From Synechococcus sp. UW105 (GTDB lineage: Bacteria; Cyanobacteriota; Cyanobacteriia; PCC-6307; Cyanobiaceae), in assembly GCF_900473935.1 (NCBI RefSeq), contig NZ_UCNN01000011.1, positions 20,229-84,228 on the forward strand: 64,000 bases of DNA, written 5' to 3'. A program made the position numbers and the translations under genes. Every line of letters begins with the position of its first letter. Within the stretch, counting starts at the first letter, position 1. The notes beneath the pieces were generated by a model that made no database searches, was not told where the DNA came from, and saw only the letters and a list, made by a program, of their open reading frames with translations. This document shows, piece after piece, positions 43,332 to 53,540 of this stretch.

Positions 43332-44858
43332 TTAGGGACGTCGCCACAGCAGGCCATCGCGGGCCAGCATTGAATCGGCAGCAGCCGGCCCCCATGTGCG
43401 CGATTCATAGGGGTGGATCGGCAGTCGCCAGGGGCTGTCTTCGATCAGTTCCAGGAGAGGGGTGTAGAGGCGCCAGGCGGCTTCTACTTCGTCACTGCGG
43501 GTGAACAGAGTGGGATCGCTGAGCATGGCGTCGGCGAGGAGGCGCACATAGCCCTCATCGGAGGGCTCCCCAAACGATTCGTCGTAGGAGAATTCCATCT
43601 CCACCGGTCGACTGCGCATCCCAGACCCCGGCGATTTCACCTCGAAGCGAAATTCAGCGCCTTCATCTGGTTGGATGCGCAGGATGAGTTGGTTGGCTGT
43701 GGGGCTGCCGCCAGCGGCATCAAAGAGATGCACCGGTGCTTCGCGAAAGGTGAGGACAACCTCGCTTAGACGCTTCGCTAGCCGCTTGCCGGTGCGGACA
43801 TAGAAGGGAACCCCCTGCCATCGCCAGTTGTCGATGAACAGCTTCATCGCGACGTAGGTCTCGGTGGTGCTGTTTGGATCCACTCCCGGTTCTTGGCGGT
43901 AGCCCTGCAGTGGTGCCGACTCACTACCCCCTGGGCCGTACTGGCCGCGGATGCAGCAGTTCCAGGGTTCAAGTTCATCCGCCAGGCGGGCCGCTTGCAG
44001 CACCTTGGCCTTTTCGCTGCGGATCGCCTCAGGGTCGAATCGTCCAGGGGTCTCCATCGCGGTGATCGCCAGCATTTGCGTGAGATGGTTTTGCACCATG
44101 TCTCTCAGGGCCCCGGAGCTCTCGTAATACCCAGCCCGTTCCTCAACGCCGACCGTTTCTGCTGCGGTGATCTGAACACTTGATATGTAGTTGCGGTTCC
44201 AGATCGGTTCAAAGATCGTGTTAGCGAAGCGCAGAACCATGATGTTCTGCACAGTTTCCTTGCCGAGGTAGTGGTCAATCCGGAAGATCTGGTTCTCTTG
44301 ACCACAGGATTGGACAACTTTGTTGAGTGCTTGGGCACTGCTGTAGTCCCGACCAAAAGGTTTTTCGATCACCACCCTGCTGCGCTCAGGATCGCGGAGT
44401 AGGCCGGCATCGGCGAGGGCGCGGCAGCCGCTTCCGTAGAACTTGGGAGAGACGGAAAGATAGAAGGTGCGGTTGTTTCGGGTCGCCCGGAGCCTGTCAA
44501 TCGTCTCCAGCCGTCCGCCCAGTTTCACCAGGTCCTCTGGCTTTTGAAGGTCGACAGGTTCATAGAACATCCCTGCCGAGAACTGCTCCCAGGCCTTCGG
44601 GTTGTCTATGATCTTGTCCGCCATGGCCTCGGCCATCTTGGAGCGGAATTCCTCGTCACTCCAGGGGCGGCGTGCACAGCCGAGCACGGCGAACTCGCTG
44701 GGGAGCCTGCGCTGCATGAAGAGTTCAAACAGTGCCGGCACGAGCTTGCGGTGCGTGAGATCTCCGCTTGCTCCAAAGATCACAAGGCATTGGGGTGCGA
44801 TCACCCGCTCCTGACGCAGTCCGACCCTCAAGGGGTTTGTCGTCATCGTGGTGCTCAT
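43332..44858 (-). CDS. zwf: Glucose-6-phosphate 1-dehydrogenase
   Basis: Oxidises glucose-6-phosphate to 6-phosphogluconolactone with NADP. The 508-residue protein has the nucleotide motif VIFGASGDLTHRKLVPAL and the active-site signature RIDHYLGKETVQNIMVLRFAN, plus FYVRTGKRLAKRLSEV in the second domain. It heads the zwf-opcA-cobB-acyP series. A petH terminator upstream isolates it from petH transcription. Confidence 0.97.
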   Translation of the reverse strand: MSTTMTTNPLRVGLRQERVIAPQCLVIFGASGDLTHRKLVPALFELFMQRRLPSEFAVLGCARRPWSDEEFRSKMAEAMADKIIDNPKAWEQFSAGMFYEPVDLQKPEDLVKLGGRLETIDRLRATRNNRTFYLSVSPKFYGSGCRALADAGLLRDPERSRVVIEKPFGRDYSSAQALNKVVQSCGQENQIFRIDHYLGKETVQNIMVLRFANTIFEPIWNRNYISSVQITAAETVGVEERAGYYESSGALRDMVQNHLTQMLAITAMETPGRFDPEAIRSEKAKVLQAARLADELEPWNCCIRGQYGPGGSESAPLQGYRQEPGVDPNSTTETYVAMKLFIDNWRWQGVPFYVRTGKRLAKRLSEVVLTFREAPVHLFDAAGGSPTANQLILRIQPDEGAEFRFEVKSPGSGMRSRPVEMEFSYDESFGEPSDEGYVRLLADAMLSDPTLFTRSDEVEAAWRLYTPLLELIEDSPWRLPIHPYESRTWGPAAADSMLARDGLLWRRP

Positions 44859-44959
44859 GGATCACCAGGCTCTGACGCAGGTTTAACCAGGATTCATCGA
44901 ATGCACAGCGCCCTGGATCATCCCAGCCACGTTTTGTCGTTGTCTGCACAAAAACGGAC

Positions 44960-44986
44960 AAAAAAAACCCGCCTCTGAGGCGGGTT
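44960..44986 (-). terminator. Rho-independent terminator of petH
   Basis: Read on the minus strand, ACCCGCCT pairs with AGGCGGGT over a CAG loop and is followed by eight T. It lies 27 bases after the petH stop codon and upstream of zwf. Confidence 0.93.
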
Positions 44987-45012
44987 CGAAGTGGCCGGTC
45001 AATCCTGCTCAA

Positions 45013-46227
<1,215 letters not shown>

Positions 46228-46384
46228 CTAACCACTAAACCGCGCGATCATAGTCGTGAAGCTTCGCCTGCAGCGATTCGTCTGTGCGTTTGCTGCATTG
46301 CTTGCTTCGTCTCTGGACCATTTATGTCCGGAGCGAGCTTAAAGTTGTTCGATTCCACTTCTCCGTATTCGCTGCGACCTCCCT

Positions 46385-46957
46385 TTGCCGTCCTCTGATC
46401 CCACTGCTGTCAAACCCCGCACTCTCTTTGCAGGTGTGCCTGGATTTGGTGTGCGTCGTCAGACCATTGAGCAGACCATGGAACGGTTGCCGCATGGGAC
46501 CCGGCGTCTGGCCGTGCAGCTGCGGACACCCTTAGATCTGGATCTGCTCTGGCAGGTTCTGACCGATTACGACCAGCTGAGCAGCTTTATCCCCAACCTC
46601 GCCAGCAGTGCAGTGTTGTCGCGAGAGCACAATTGCATTCATCTTGCCCAAGTTGGCAGTCAGCAGCTTCTCGGCCTCACCTTTACGGCGCAGGTGGAAC
46701 TGGCCTTGACGGAGTATCGACCTGAGGGGTTGCTCCAGTTCCGGATGATCAAGGGCGATTTTCGTCGGTTCGAGGGCTCTTGGCGGCTTCAGTCGTTGCC
46801 TGATGGAACGTCTCTGCTGTACGACCTCACTGTGCAAGGTTGCATGGGAATGCCTGTTGGCTTGATTGAGCAGCGTCTCCGAAGCGACCTCACTGCCAAT
46901 CTCCTGGCGGTTGAGCAGGAAGCTCTCCGTCGGCAGGCATCACCTGAATTGGCATAG
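46385..46957 (+). CDS. SRPBCC/START-like domain protein
   Basis: A 190-residue protein whose body (about 35-175) is a polyketide-cyclase/START-type fold: LAVQLRTPLDLDLLWQVLTDYDQLSSFIPNLASSAVL, then FRRFEGSWRLQSLPDGTSLLYDLTVQ, then a long C-terminal helix. This resembles the coenzyme-Q-binding Coq10/cyclase family seen in cyanobacteria and plastids; the ligand is unknown. The start is taken as TTG 46385, as no ATG lies in frame upstream; it could be a later GTG. Divergent from petH. Confidence 0.75.
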   Translation: MPSSDPTAVKPRTLFAGVPGFGVRRQTIEQTMERLPHGTRRLAVQLRTPLDLDLLWQVLTDYDQLSSFIPNLASSAVLSREHNCIHLAQVGSQQLLGLTFTAQVELALTEYRPEGLLQFRMIKGDFRRFEGSWRLQSLPDGTSLLYDLTVQGCMGMPVGLIEQRLRSDLTANLLAVEQEALRRQASPELA

Positions 46958-47165
46958 GTCAACAGCTTGCAGCTCAGATCGCGTTTGATGTTGCGCGCGT
47001 CGCTCTAGGGATCAAGGGAATGGATGGATTCCCTTAGAAAAGATCAGCATCTCGGTCAGGCATGATTGATGCACTGACGTGAAAATTTCCAGTTATTAGA
47101 TTTCTTGTTAGTGAATATGATCGACTTCGATGAATTCTTTTGCCTTTGACTTAAGGCGATTTTGA

Positions 47166-47238
47166 TACCCCCAAGGGGATTCGAACCCCTGTCGCCTCCG
47201 TGAAAGGGAGGTGTCCTAGGCCTCTAGACGATGGGGGC
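47166..47238 (-). tRNA. tRNA-Glu (anticodon TTC)
   Basis: A 73-base cloverleaf on the minus strand: acceptor GCCCCCA with TGGGGGT (first pair G-U, typical of this tRNA), anticodon stem CCTCC/GGAGG with loop CTTTCAC giving anticodon TTC, T-arm AGGGG-TTCGAAT-CCCCT, discriminator A, no encoded CCA. In cyanobacteria Glu-tRNA also supplies 5-aminolevulinate for chlorophyll and haem. Confidence 0.97.
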
Positions 47239-47281
47239 GAGGCCGTGTTCGGAACGTTGTGTTCCCGAGCACCAAAAGAAA

Positions 47282-48445
47282 TTACGGTTCAGACGGACCC
47301 TCCGTCAAGAAACTGGTCGCATCATTCTCTGACTTGGCCTGATCCTGTCCCTGCCAGACCGGAACCGTGAAGAAGAAGCAGGCACCCTCTCCCGGTGCTG
47401 AGACCACCCAGATCTTTCCTCCGTGCACTTCAACGATGCGCCTGCAGACCGATAGTCCCACTCCGAAGCCTGAGGTTTCGCTAGAGGTTTGCGGCAGGCG
47501 CACACGGTCCAGGAAGATCCGCTGCTGCTCCGCGATCGGAATTCCTGGCCCGCTATCGCACACGCTCACCTGAAGCCACTGACTGGTGCGGTGCAGCATG
47601 CTGAGTGACACCTTGCCGCCATCTTGGGTGTATTTCAATGCGTTCTCCAGCAGGTTGAGAAGCACCTGACGCATCCGTCTCTGGTCGGCATAGACCTTGG
47701 GAAGATCGGAAGGGATATCGGTGTGGATGCCCACATCACGGCCCAGCCACTGTTTCTCCAGCTCGAGAATGGCCTCGGCTGCAACGCTGGCGAGATCGAG
47801 TCGCTGGGGATTAAACATGGCTTCCCAGCGCGTGCTGCCAACCTCGAGCAGATCTTTTGACAGCAGGGCAATTTCCTCAAGTCGTCGTTTCAGGACGTCC
47901 TGGAAGCGGTTGTGATCGATCTGGCCGAGTTGCAAGCTCTGGAGCGCCAAGGTGGCTGCGGTGAGGGGTGTTCGCAGTTCATGGGCGACCATTCGTAAGA
48001 GGCGTTCCTGCGCCTGAAGTCGGTCGATCAGGGTTTCGTTCTCCTGGCGCAGTACCAGAAGCTGGTCTTCCAGTTGCAGCTCCCGCTGAGTGCGGCTTCC
48101 GTCCAGTTCTGTGGGTTGGAGGCTGAGCCCGAGGCCGCTGACCACTTCATCCTGTTGCCAGCGTGGCACCCATCCCCGTAATTGTTGGAAGATGCTGGTT
48201 CCGGCAAAGACCTGCTTGGGGGCGGGCTGCAGCTTGATCAGTGCAGGTGTCACCACCAGCCGATGCAATTCCAGGAGTTCAGGGTGGCTGGTTGGATCTG
48301 CCACCTGCAGGGTGACTTCAAATCCGCAGTCCTCACTCTCAAGGAACTGAATCAGGGATCGGATGTCTCCGCTGGACAGATGGTGCCTGCTGGCAACCAG
48401 CAGGAGCTTCAGAGGCTGACGCGGATTGGGAGCACTCCCATCCAC
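47282..48445 (-). CDS. sasA: Circadian-clock histidine kinase SasA
   Basis: A 387-residue kinase. Residues 12-95 form the KaiB-like thioredoxin-fold domain that binds KaiC ([24 protein letters not shown]). The phospho-His is in the H box [16 protein letters not shown], followed by the N box [16 protein letters not shown] and G boxes [15 protein letters not shown] and [13 protein letters not shown]. SasA passes clock timing to the regulator RpaA. It follows the tRNA-Glu region. Confidence 0.96.
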   Translation of the reverse strand: MDGSAPNPRQPLKLLLVASRHHLSSGDIRSLIQFLESEDCGFEVTLQVADPTSHPELLELHRLVVTPALIKLQPAPKQVFAGTSIFQQLRGWVPRWQQDEVVSGLGLSLQPTELDGSRTQRELQLEDQLLVLRQENETLIDRLQAQERLLRMVAHELRTPLTAATLALQSLQLGQIDHNRFQDVLKRRLEEIALLSKDLLEVGSTRWEAMFNPQRLDLASVAAEAILELEKQWLGRDVGIHTDIPSDLPKVYADQRRMRQVLLNLLENALKYTQDGGKVSLSMLHRTSQWLQVSVCDSGPGIPIAEQQRIFLDRVRLPQTSSETSGFGVGLSVCRRIVEVHGGKIWVVSAPGEGACFFFTVPVWQGQDQAKSENDATSFLTEGPSEP

Positions 48446-48549
48446 AGGACGGAGATTGTCAAAGATGACGCTTACCTTATGGGTTTTTGCAGCGTCGGAG
48501 AGATTCGCTATGACGATCTTGTACAGACTGTTGTCTTGCAGGGCCTGTT

Positions 48550-49122
48550 ATGCCGTTACTCCCTCTCGAGCGACGGGGCGCCCAGACTCCCCCTGATGGC
48601 CCACCCCCGAGTGAGCGATTCAATCTGGACAGCAATCTGAGGCGTTGGTTCGCTCGCAACTTGGGGTTGTGGCGTTCAAGGCGGCAATACATTTTTCAGC
48701 ACGATGAAGTGCTCTATCTCGACATGGTGATCCGCGTCGAGATCTTTGCGGAATCTGCCGTTGGAGTGCCTCGCTACCGCTTCACTTGGTGGCCGGAGAA
48801 GGAGACTGAGACCTTCGAACGCAAGCTCCCTTATCGAAAAGAAGGCCAGATGGAGGCCACCCTGCTTGGCCATCAGCTCCAAAGGGATAGGGCCTACTTA
48901 GAAGACATGCCCGTTCGCACTCAGATCCGTCAGGTGGATGAGCATGAAGTGGTGTTCGAATCGGATTATGCCGATTGGCACATCCTTGAACACACCCGTC
49001 TGATCGATCAGGACCGCTATCGTTCCCGAGCGATTTACAGCTGGCAGAACGGCGAACTGGCGATCGTGGAGCACCACCATGAAACCCGGATGGAGGATGC
49101 CACTGAGCCCATCTCGGCCTGA
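48550..49122 (+). CDS. Lipocalin-like cyanobacterial protein, possibly CpeS/CpcS-related
   Basis: A 190-residue soluble protein. After a Pro-rich N-terminus, NLGLWRSRRQYIF and a series of alternating beta-type strands (RFTWWPEKETETFE, VVFESDYADWHILEHTRLI, YRSRAIYSWQNGELAIVEHHHETRM) suggest a small beta-barrel. The 'W-S-R-R-Y' start recalls the phycobiliprotein lyase family CpeS/CpcS, but the rest is not a clear match, so this is a suggestion only. Divergent from sasA across 104 bases. Confidence 0.6.
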   Translation: MPLLPLERRGAQTPPDGPPPSERFNLDSNLRRWFARNLGLWRSRRQYIFQHDEVLYLDMVIRVEIFAESAVGVPRYRFTWWPEKETETFERKLPYRKEGQMEATLLGHQLQRDRAYLEDMPVRTQIRQVDEHEVVFESDYADWHILEHTRLIDQDRYRSRAIYSWQNGELAIVEHHHETRMEDATEPISA

Positions 49123-49201
49123 TCGCCCAAAAGCTCAGATGGGGGAGTTTTGCCGATTCAATCAGATTTAGTCATCGATTGACTGGTCGATCACCCCTTA
49201 T

Positions 49202-49666
49202 ATGGGGCACGATGGCTCGGAGATCCGATTCCGTCAGTTGTTTAACTTTTCCCGCAGCATTCGAGTTCTGTTGTCGGCTTCACTGGCCGCAGCACCCCTA
49301 AGCCTGGTCAATCCAGCTGCTCATGCCCAGCAGCTTGAAAGCTCCACCCCGGCGGCTCAAGAGGACATTTTCCTCTACCGGGGGATGGGCTCGTCATACG
49401 TTTGTAACGCTAGTGCGGCCAAGGTGGAATTCCCTAAGGCGGTGGGCATTGCCTCAGCGACCTATGTGCAGATCCTCAACGGTCGTCATGGCGGCATGGT
49501 TGCGTCGGCCGGCAGCAACAAACTCACGAACGAGCAGTTGTTTGCAGGTGCTGAATTCCAGATCATTACCGGTGCCATTCAGTATTGCCCTGATGTTGTT
49601 CCTGCCGATGTGAAGGCAAAGGTCCAAGAGGCGATCAAGAAGCAGAGCGCCTCTGCTGGCAACTGA
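49202..49666 (+). CDS. Exported small protein, unknown
   Basis: A 154-residue protein with a signal peptide (hydrophobic VLLSASLAAAPLSLV, cleavage probably after AAHA), then a single compact domain with two Cys (SSYVCNAS and AIQYCPDVV) that could form a disulfide outside the cytoplasm. Ordered motifs FLYRGMGSSYVC and FPKAVGIASATYVQILNGRHGG suggest a conserved picocyanobacterial family. Function is not recognised. It has its own strong terminator. Confidence 0.7.
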   Translation: MGHDGSEIRFRQLFNFSRSIRVLLSASLAAAPLSLVNPAAHAQQLESSTPAAQEDIFLYRGMGSSYVCNASAAKVEFPKAVGIASATYVQILNGRHGGMVASAGSNKLTNEQLFAGAEFQIITGAIQYCPDVVPADVKAKVQEAIKKQSASAGN

Positions 49667-49696
49667 TCCAGTTCAGTTCCTTCACGCCTAAATCCA

Positions 49697-49734
49697 AGCC
49701 CACAGTTGCATCGCGATGCAACTGTGGGCTTTTT
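49697..49734 (+). terminator. Terminator with a perfect 34-base palindrome
   Basis: AGCCCACAGTTGCATCG (49697-49713) is followed at once by its exact reverse complement (49714-49730), then TTTT. The hairpin has 17 uninterrupted base pairs (a real loop would open the centre). It lies 31 bases after the exported-protein stop codon. Confidence 0.88.
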
Positions 49735-49920
49735 CGATGGTCTCTTGATCGGGGGTTCCGATTGGCTGAGGCCAACATCCAGCCCAATGCGTGCGCGCTT
49801 CTCGTCGGCTCGAAAAGGATGCGTTCTTGCTTTTTGCGTCGGTGGTTTTCAGCCCCTGTGAGCGCCTGACGTCACCCAAGGCCAGTGGACACGCCAGGAT
49901 CAGGTGACTGAGCGATCCCT

Positions 49921-52542
49921 ATGGCCCCAGCTTCCACTGTGCGTCTCCTCGATTATCGGCCGTATCCATTCGCGATCCCTAGCGTCAGTCTGGATGTGGT
50001 GATTCAGGACAGGCTGGTTCAGGTCACCAGCACGATGGCGGTGGAGCCGCGCGCATCAAGTGCTGACTCAGAAGCGATGCATTTGTGCGGCGTGGAGCTT
50101 GAGCTCCTCGAAATCCGCATCAATGATCGGCTGCTCGCTTCCGTCGATTACAGCGTCGAGACCGGCCGATTGGTGCTGCATCATCCGCCTTCAGAGCCTT
50201 TTTCCTTGACCACGGTCTGCCGGATTGATCCGTGCTCGAACGCATCGCTGGAAGGTCTCTATGCCAGTGGGGGCATGCTCACCACCCAGTGCGAGGCAGA
50301 AGGGTTCCGCCGCATTACCTTCCATCCGGATCGTCCGGATGTGCTGAGTCGCTACCGGGTTCGCATTGAAGCGGACCGGCAGATCTATCCAGTGCTCCTT
50401 TCCAACGGCAATCTGATTCGTACCGGGGAGGTGGCCTCGGCCTCCGGTCGTCACGAAGCGATTTGGGACGATCCCTTCCCGAAGCCGTCCTATCTCTTTG
50501 CTCTCGTGGCGGGTGATTTGCGCGAGGTTCGCGACAGCTTCAGAACCGCATCTGGCAGGGATGTGGCGCTGCGTTTGCATGTGGAACCCGGTGATGAGCC
50601 ATTCACGGCGCATGCGATGGCATCGCTGAAGCGTTCGATGGCCTGGGATGAGAAGGTTTATGGCCTCGAATACGACCTTGACGAGTTCAATACTGTTGCC
50701 GTGCGCCATTTCAACATGGGCGCGATGGAGAACAAGAGTCTCAATATCTTCAATTCCAAGTTGGTGCTTGCTGATGCGGAAACGGCCACGGATGGCGAAT
50801 TGGAACGGATCGAGAGCGTTGTTGCCCACGAGTACTTCCATAACTGGTCCGGAAATCGCATTACCTGTCGTGATTGGTTCCAGTTGTCCCTCAAGGAGGG
50901 ACTCACCGTCTTCCGTGATCAGTGCTTCACGGCTGATCTGCATTCACAGGCCTTGAAGCGCATCGAGGATGCCTCCATGCTGCGCAACACCCAGTTCCGG
51001 GAGGATGCTGGCCCTACGGCACACCCTGTGAAGCCAGATGCCTACCAAGCGATCGATAACTTCTACACAACGACGATCTACGAGAAAGGGGCAGAGTTGA
51101 TTCGCATGCTCCAGACCCTTCTCGGCAAGGAGCGTTTCATGCGGGGGATGGGGCTTTATTTCCGTCGGCATGACGGTGAAGCGGCCACAACCAACGACTT
51201 TGTCGCAGCGATCCTGCAGGGAGCGCTCCAGGACGGCGAGCCCTTGGGGTTTGATCCGGAACAATTTGAACGTTGGTATGTCCAGGCCGGCACCCCCGAG
51301 GTGCAGATTGCGCGTGGTTGGGATCCACAGCATGGGCGCCTGACTCTCACCATCCGTCAGACCACGGCAGCTACCCCCGGGCAGCCTGATAAGCAGCCGC
51401 TGGTCATTCCTCTCCTGTGGTCTCTGGTTGCTGCCGATGGTGAACCAGGGGAGGAGCAGCTGTTGGTGTTGGATCAGCCGGAGCAGACCCTTGTTCTGGA
51501 GGGGCTTGCTCCAGCTGAACAACCACCAGCCTTGTCACTGTTTCGCCAGTTCTCCGCACCAGTGCGTTGGCAGGCGGATCAGTCGATGAAGGAGTTGTTC
51601 CATCTCTTTGCTTATGACAACGATCCCTTCGCCCGTTGGGATGCAGGCCAACAGCTCTGGCAGCGTTTGCTCTTGGCCCGGGCCGCAGGTGCCGTTGATA
51701 GTGCCTTGGAGAAACAGATGCAGGCCTCCTTGGAGGTTCTGCTGGCCGCTGATGGTGAGCAGGATCCCGCTGTTCTCGTCACTCTGCTGAGTTTCCCTGG
51801 CGGAGCCGAGCTTGAGGCTCTGCAGGAGGTGGCTGAACCTCTTGACCTCTATCTGGCCGGTTGTGCCTTGCGAGAACAGCTGGGCACAGCCTTGGCCATT
51901 CCTTTGCAGGCCCGGTTGGAGAAGATGGGGCCACAGCTCGATCAGGTCTGGCCTGAAGGTCAGGGTGAACGGCAGCTCACTGGTTTGATCTGGAGCTGGC
52001 TTGCTGCCGCGGGTGATCAACAGGTGAGGGATCAGGCGCTAGATGCGGTCACTGGCCCCTCGATGACCATGGCCCGTTATGGCCTTCGTGTCCTCCAGCC
52101 CCTCGATTGTGTTCAGAGAGAGAAGGCTTTGCAGCGTTTTCACGATCGTTGGCAGCAGCGTCCGGTGATCTTCGACACTTGGTTCGCCCTGGAGGCTTCC
52201 ACTCCACGCGCCGATGGTCTTGAGCGGATTCAGACCTTGCTCGACCATCCTCGTTTCGATCCGATGGCCCCCAATGCTGTGCGGGCGGTTCTTGGAGGCC
52301 TGGCTGGAAATCCTGTGGTCTTCCATGCTGCGGACGGCAGCGGCTATCGCTTCATGGCACAGCAGATCATCGAAGTGGATCAGCGCAACGCGATCACGGC
52401 ATCCCGACTGGCGAAGGTGTTTAGCCGTTGGCGCTTTTACAGCAAGGAGCGTCAGCGTCAGGTGCTTGAGGGGCTGGCACTGCTGGAGTCAGCAGAGTTG
52501 TCCGCCAATACCCGGGAGGTGGTGGACATGATGATGGCCTGA
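49921..52542 (+). CDS. pepN: Aminopeptidase N (M1 family)
   Basis: A broad-specificity zinc aminopeptidase of 873 residues, normal for the bacterial PepN type. The N-terminal exopeptidase motif is FNMGAMENKSLNIFN, and the zinc site is VVAHEYFHNWSGNRITCRDWFQ, with the third ligand Glu in LSLKEGLTVFRDQ. DUF3458-type C-terminal domains follow. Start ATG 49921. It is followed by a 537-base non-coding region. Confidence 0.96.
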   Translation: MAPASTVRLLDYRPYPFAIPSVSLDVVIQDRLVQVTSTMAVEPRASSADSEAMHLCGVELELLEIRINDRLLASVDYSVETGRLVLHHPPSEPFSLTTVCRIDPCSNASLEGLYASGGMLTTQCEAEGFRRITFHPDRPDVLSRYRVRIEADRQIYPVLLSNGNLIRTGEVASASGRHEAIWDDPFPKPSYLFALVAGDLREVRDSFRTASGRDVALRLHVEPGDEPFTAHAMASLKRSMAWDEKVYGLEYDLDEFNTVAVRHFNMGAMENKSLNIFNSKLVLADAETATDGELERIESVVAHEYFHNWSGNRITCRDWFQLSLKEGLTVFRDQCFTADLHSQALKRIEDASMLRNTQFREDAGPTAHPVKPDAYQAIDNFYTTTIYEKGAELIRMLQTLLGKERFMRGMGLYFRRHDGEAATTNDFVAAILQGALQDGEPLGFDPEQFERWYVQAGTPEVQIARGWDPQHGRLTLTIRQTTAATPGQPDKQPLVIPLLWSLVAADGEPGEEQLLVLDQPEQTLVLEGLAPAEQPPALSLFRQFSAPVRWQADQSMKELFHLFAYDNDPFARWDAGQQLWQRLLLARAAGAVDSALEKQMQASLEVLLAADGEQDPAVLVTLLSFPGGAELEALQEVAEPLDLYLAGCALREQLGTALAIPLQARLEKMGPQLDQVWPEGQGERQLTGLIWSWLAAAGDQQVRDQALDAVTGPSMTMARYGLRVLQPLDCVQREKALQRFHDRWQQRPVIFDTWFALEASTPRADGLERIQTLLDHPRFDPMAPNAVRAVLGGLAGNPVVFHAADGSGYRFMAQQIIEVDQRNAITASRLAKVFSRWRFYSKERQRQVLEGLALLESAELSANTREVVDMMMA

Positions 52543-52604
52543 TTGTGAGCTCTTCAACCCATCAATGTTGTCGGCCTCTTTTCGAGGCGACTGCTGCCAT
52601 TGTT

Positions 52605-52729
52605 TTTTCCACAAAAAAGCCGGTCAGGAGACCGGCAGGGTGATGGGGTTTCCACAGTTTATCGGCTTTTGGGCTGTTTTGGCGCTTTTTACGCTTGGTT
52701 GGACGCGAAAATAGGCCTCTTTTTCCACA
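52605..52729 (+). promoter_or_regulatory. Cluster of three DnaA-box-like nonamers
   Basis: Two copies of TTTTCCACA, the form of DnaA box reported for cyanobacteria, and one single-mismatch copy GTTTCCACA lie within 125 bases, in T-rich DNA. This could be DnaA-regulated promoter DNA, a DnaA-titration site or part of an origin. No dnaA or dnaN gene is in the window. Confidence 0.35.
52613..52636 (-). terminator. Minus-strand terminator with no known gene
   Basis: Read on the minus strand, GCCGGT and ACCGGC pair over a 6-base loop and are followed by six T (the A run at 52613-52618). The only sequence upstream on that strand is the pepN-cyAbrB intergenic region, so the transcript it would end is unidentified. 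On the plus strand there is no T run, so it is a poor pepN terminator. Confidence 0.65.
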
Positions 52730-53079
52730 GCTTCTGCTGCTTCGCTGGCTTGCCACGGCCAGGTCTGGCGGCTCTGTTGATGGCGGGGATGCCCAGCGAC
52801 TGCTGATGGTGGGCGATTCAGGGGCTCAAGCAGGTGGCAAGAGCTTGCTCAAGGCCGAATCGGCCTGTTCCCCTTTGGTTGTTGGTTGCCCTGATAATCG
52901 CAATCGAGACTGTCTGTTGGTAGGAAGAGAAGTTTGATCGATTCACTGATGGGGTGGGCTTTTGTACTCACTCAATTGCTCAATGGTCTTTCATGTTTTG
53001 AGACAAGTCTTTCTTGAACGATCTCTGTCTTGCCTGATTAAGTGATGGGTGTGTATGTTTCTAGTAATTCATTTCAACA

Positions 53080-53481
53080 ATGGAAATGCTCACTGGATCT
53101 GAACTGCTGGCCAAAGTCAAGGAATTGGGTGATGTCTCCAAGACTGATCTGGCCACGGCCTGTGGGTACGTTTCTGATAAGAAAGACGGTGGTCAACGGG
53201 TTAACTTCACCAGCTTCTATGAGGCTCTTCTCAATGCCAAGGGCATTGACCTGGGAAGCGGCACAAAGGGAATCGGCAAGGGTGGCCGCAAGCTCTCTTA
53301 TGTGGCCACCGTTCAGGGCAATGGCAACCTTCTGATCGGTAAGGCCTATACAGCAATGCTCAATCTTGAGCCTGGCGATGAATTCGAAATTAAGCTTGGG
53401 AAGAAGGCGATCCGTCTGATCCCAACAGGTGCAGCAGCCACTCACAGCGACAGCGCAGCCATGGAAGACGGCGAAGACTGA
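53080..53481 (+). CDS. cyAbrB-family transcriptional regulator
   Basis: A 133-residue protein (two in-frame ATGs, 53080 and 53086). The N-terminal part (SELLAKVKELGDVSKTDLATACGYVS, then VNFTSFYEALLNAKGI) and the C-terminal swapped-hairpin AbrB domain (YVATVQGNGNLLIGKAYTAM, then PGDEFEIKLGKKAIRLIP) match cyanobacterial AbrB proteins (CalA/Sll0359 and Sll0822 type). These act as global regulators of carbon/nitrogen balance. It has its own promoter region and terminator. Confidence 0.93.
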   Translation: MEMLTGSELLAKVKELGDVSKTDLATACGYVSDKKDGGQRVNFTSFYEALLNAKGIDLGSGTKGIGKGGRKLSYVATVQGNGNLLIGKAYTAMLNLEPGDEFEIKLGKKAIRLIPTGAAATHSDSAAMEDGED

Positions 53482-53509
53482 ACCTCCGCATTGTTAGGTC
53501 GCGTTCCTG

Positions 53510-53533
53510 CCCCGCCCTAGAGCGGGGTTTTTT
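53510..53533 (+). terminator. Rho-independent terminator of the cyAbrB gene
   Basis: CCCCGC (53510-53515) pairs with GCGGGG (53522-53527) over CCTAGA and is followed by six T. It lies 28 bases after the cyAbrB stop and just before the convergent hydrolase gene. Confidence 0.9.
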
Positions 53534-53540
53534 GATGGAA

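Larger units (their letters stand above)
52543..53079. other. Intergenic region with DnaA-box-like sites and an orphan terminator
   Basis: Over 530 bases between pepN and the cyAbrB gene. It contains TTTTCCACA at 52605-52613 and 52721-52729 and GTTTCCACA at 52648-52656, all in the same orientation, together with a hairpin-plus-T-run that works on the minus strand. Short frames here show no domains. The right part (52930-53079) becomes AT-rich and should hold the cyAbrB promoter. Confidence 0.5.
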
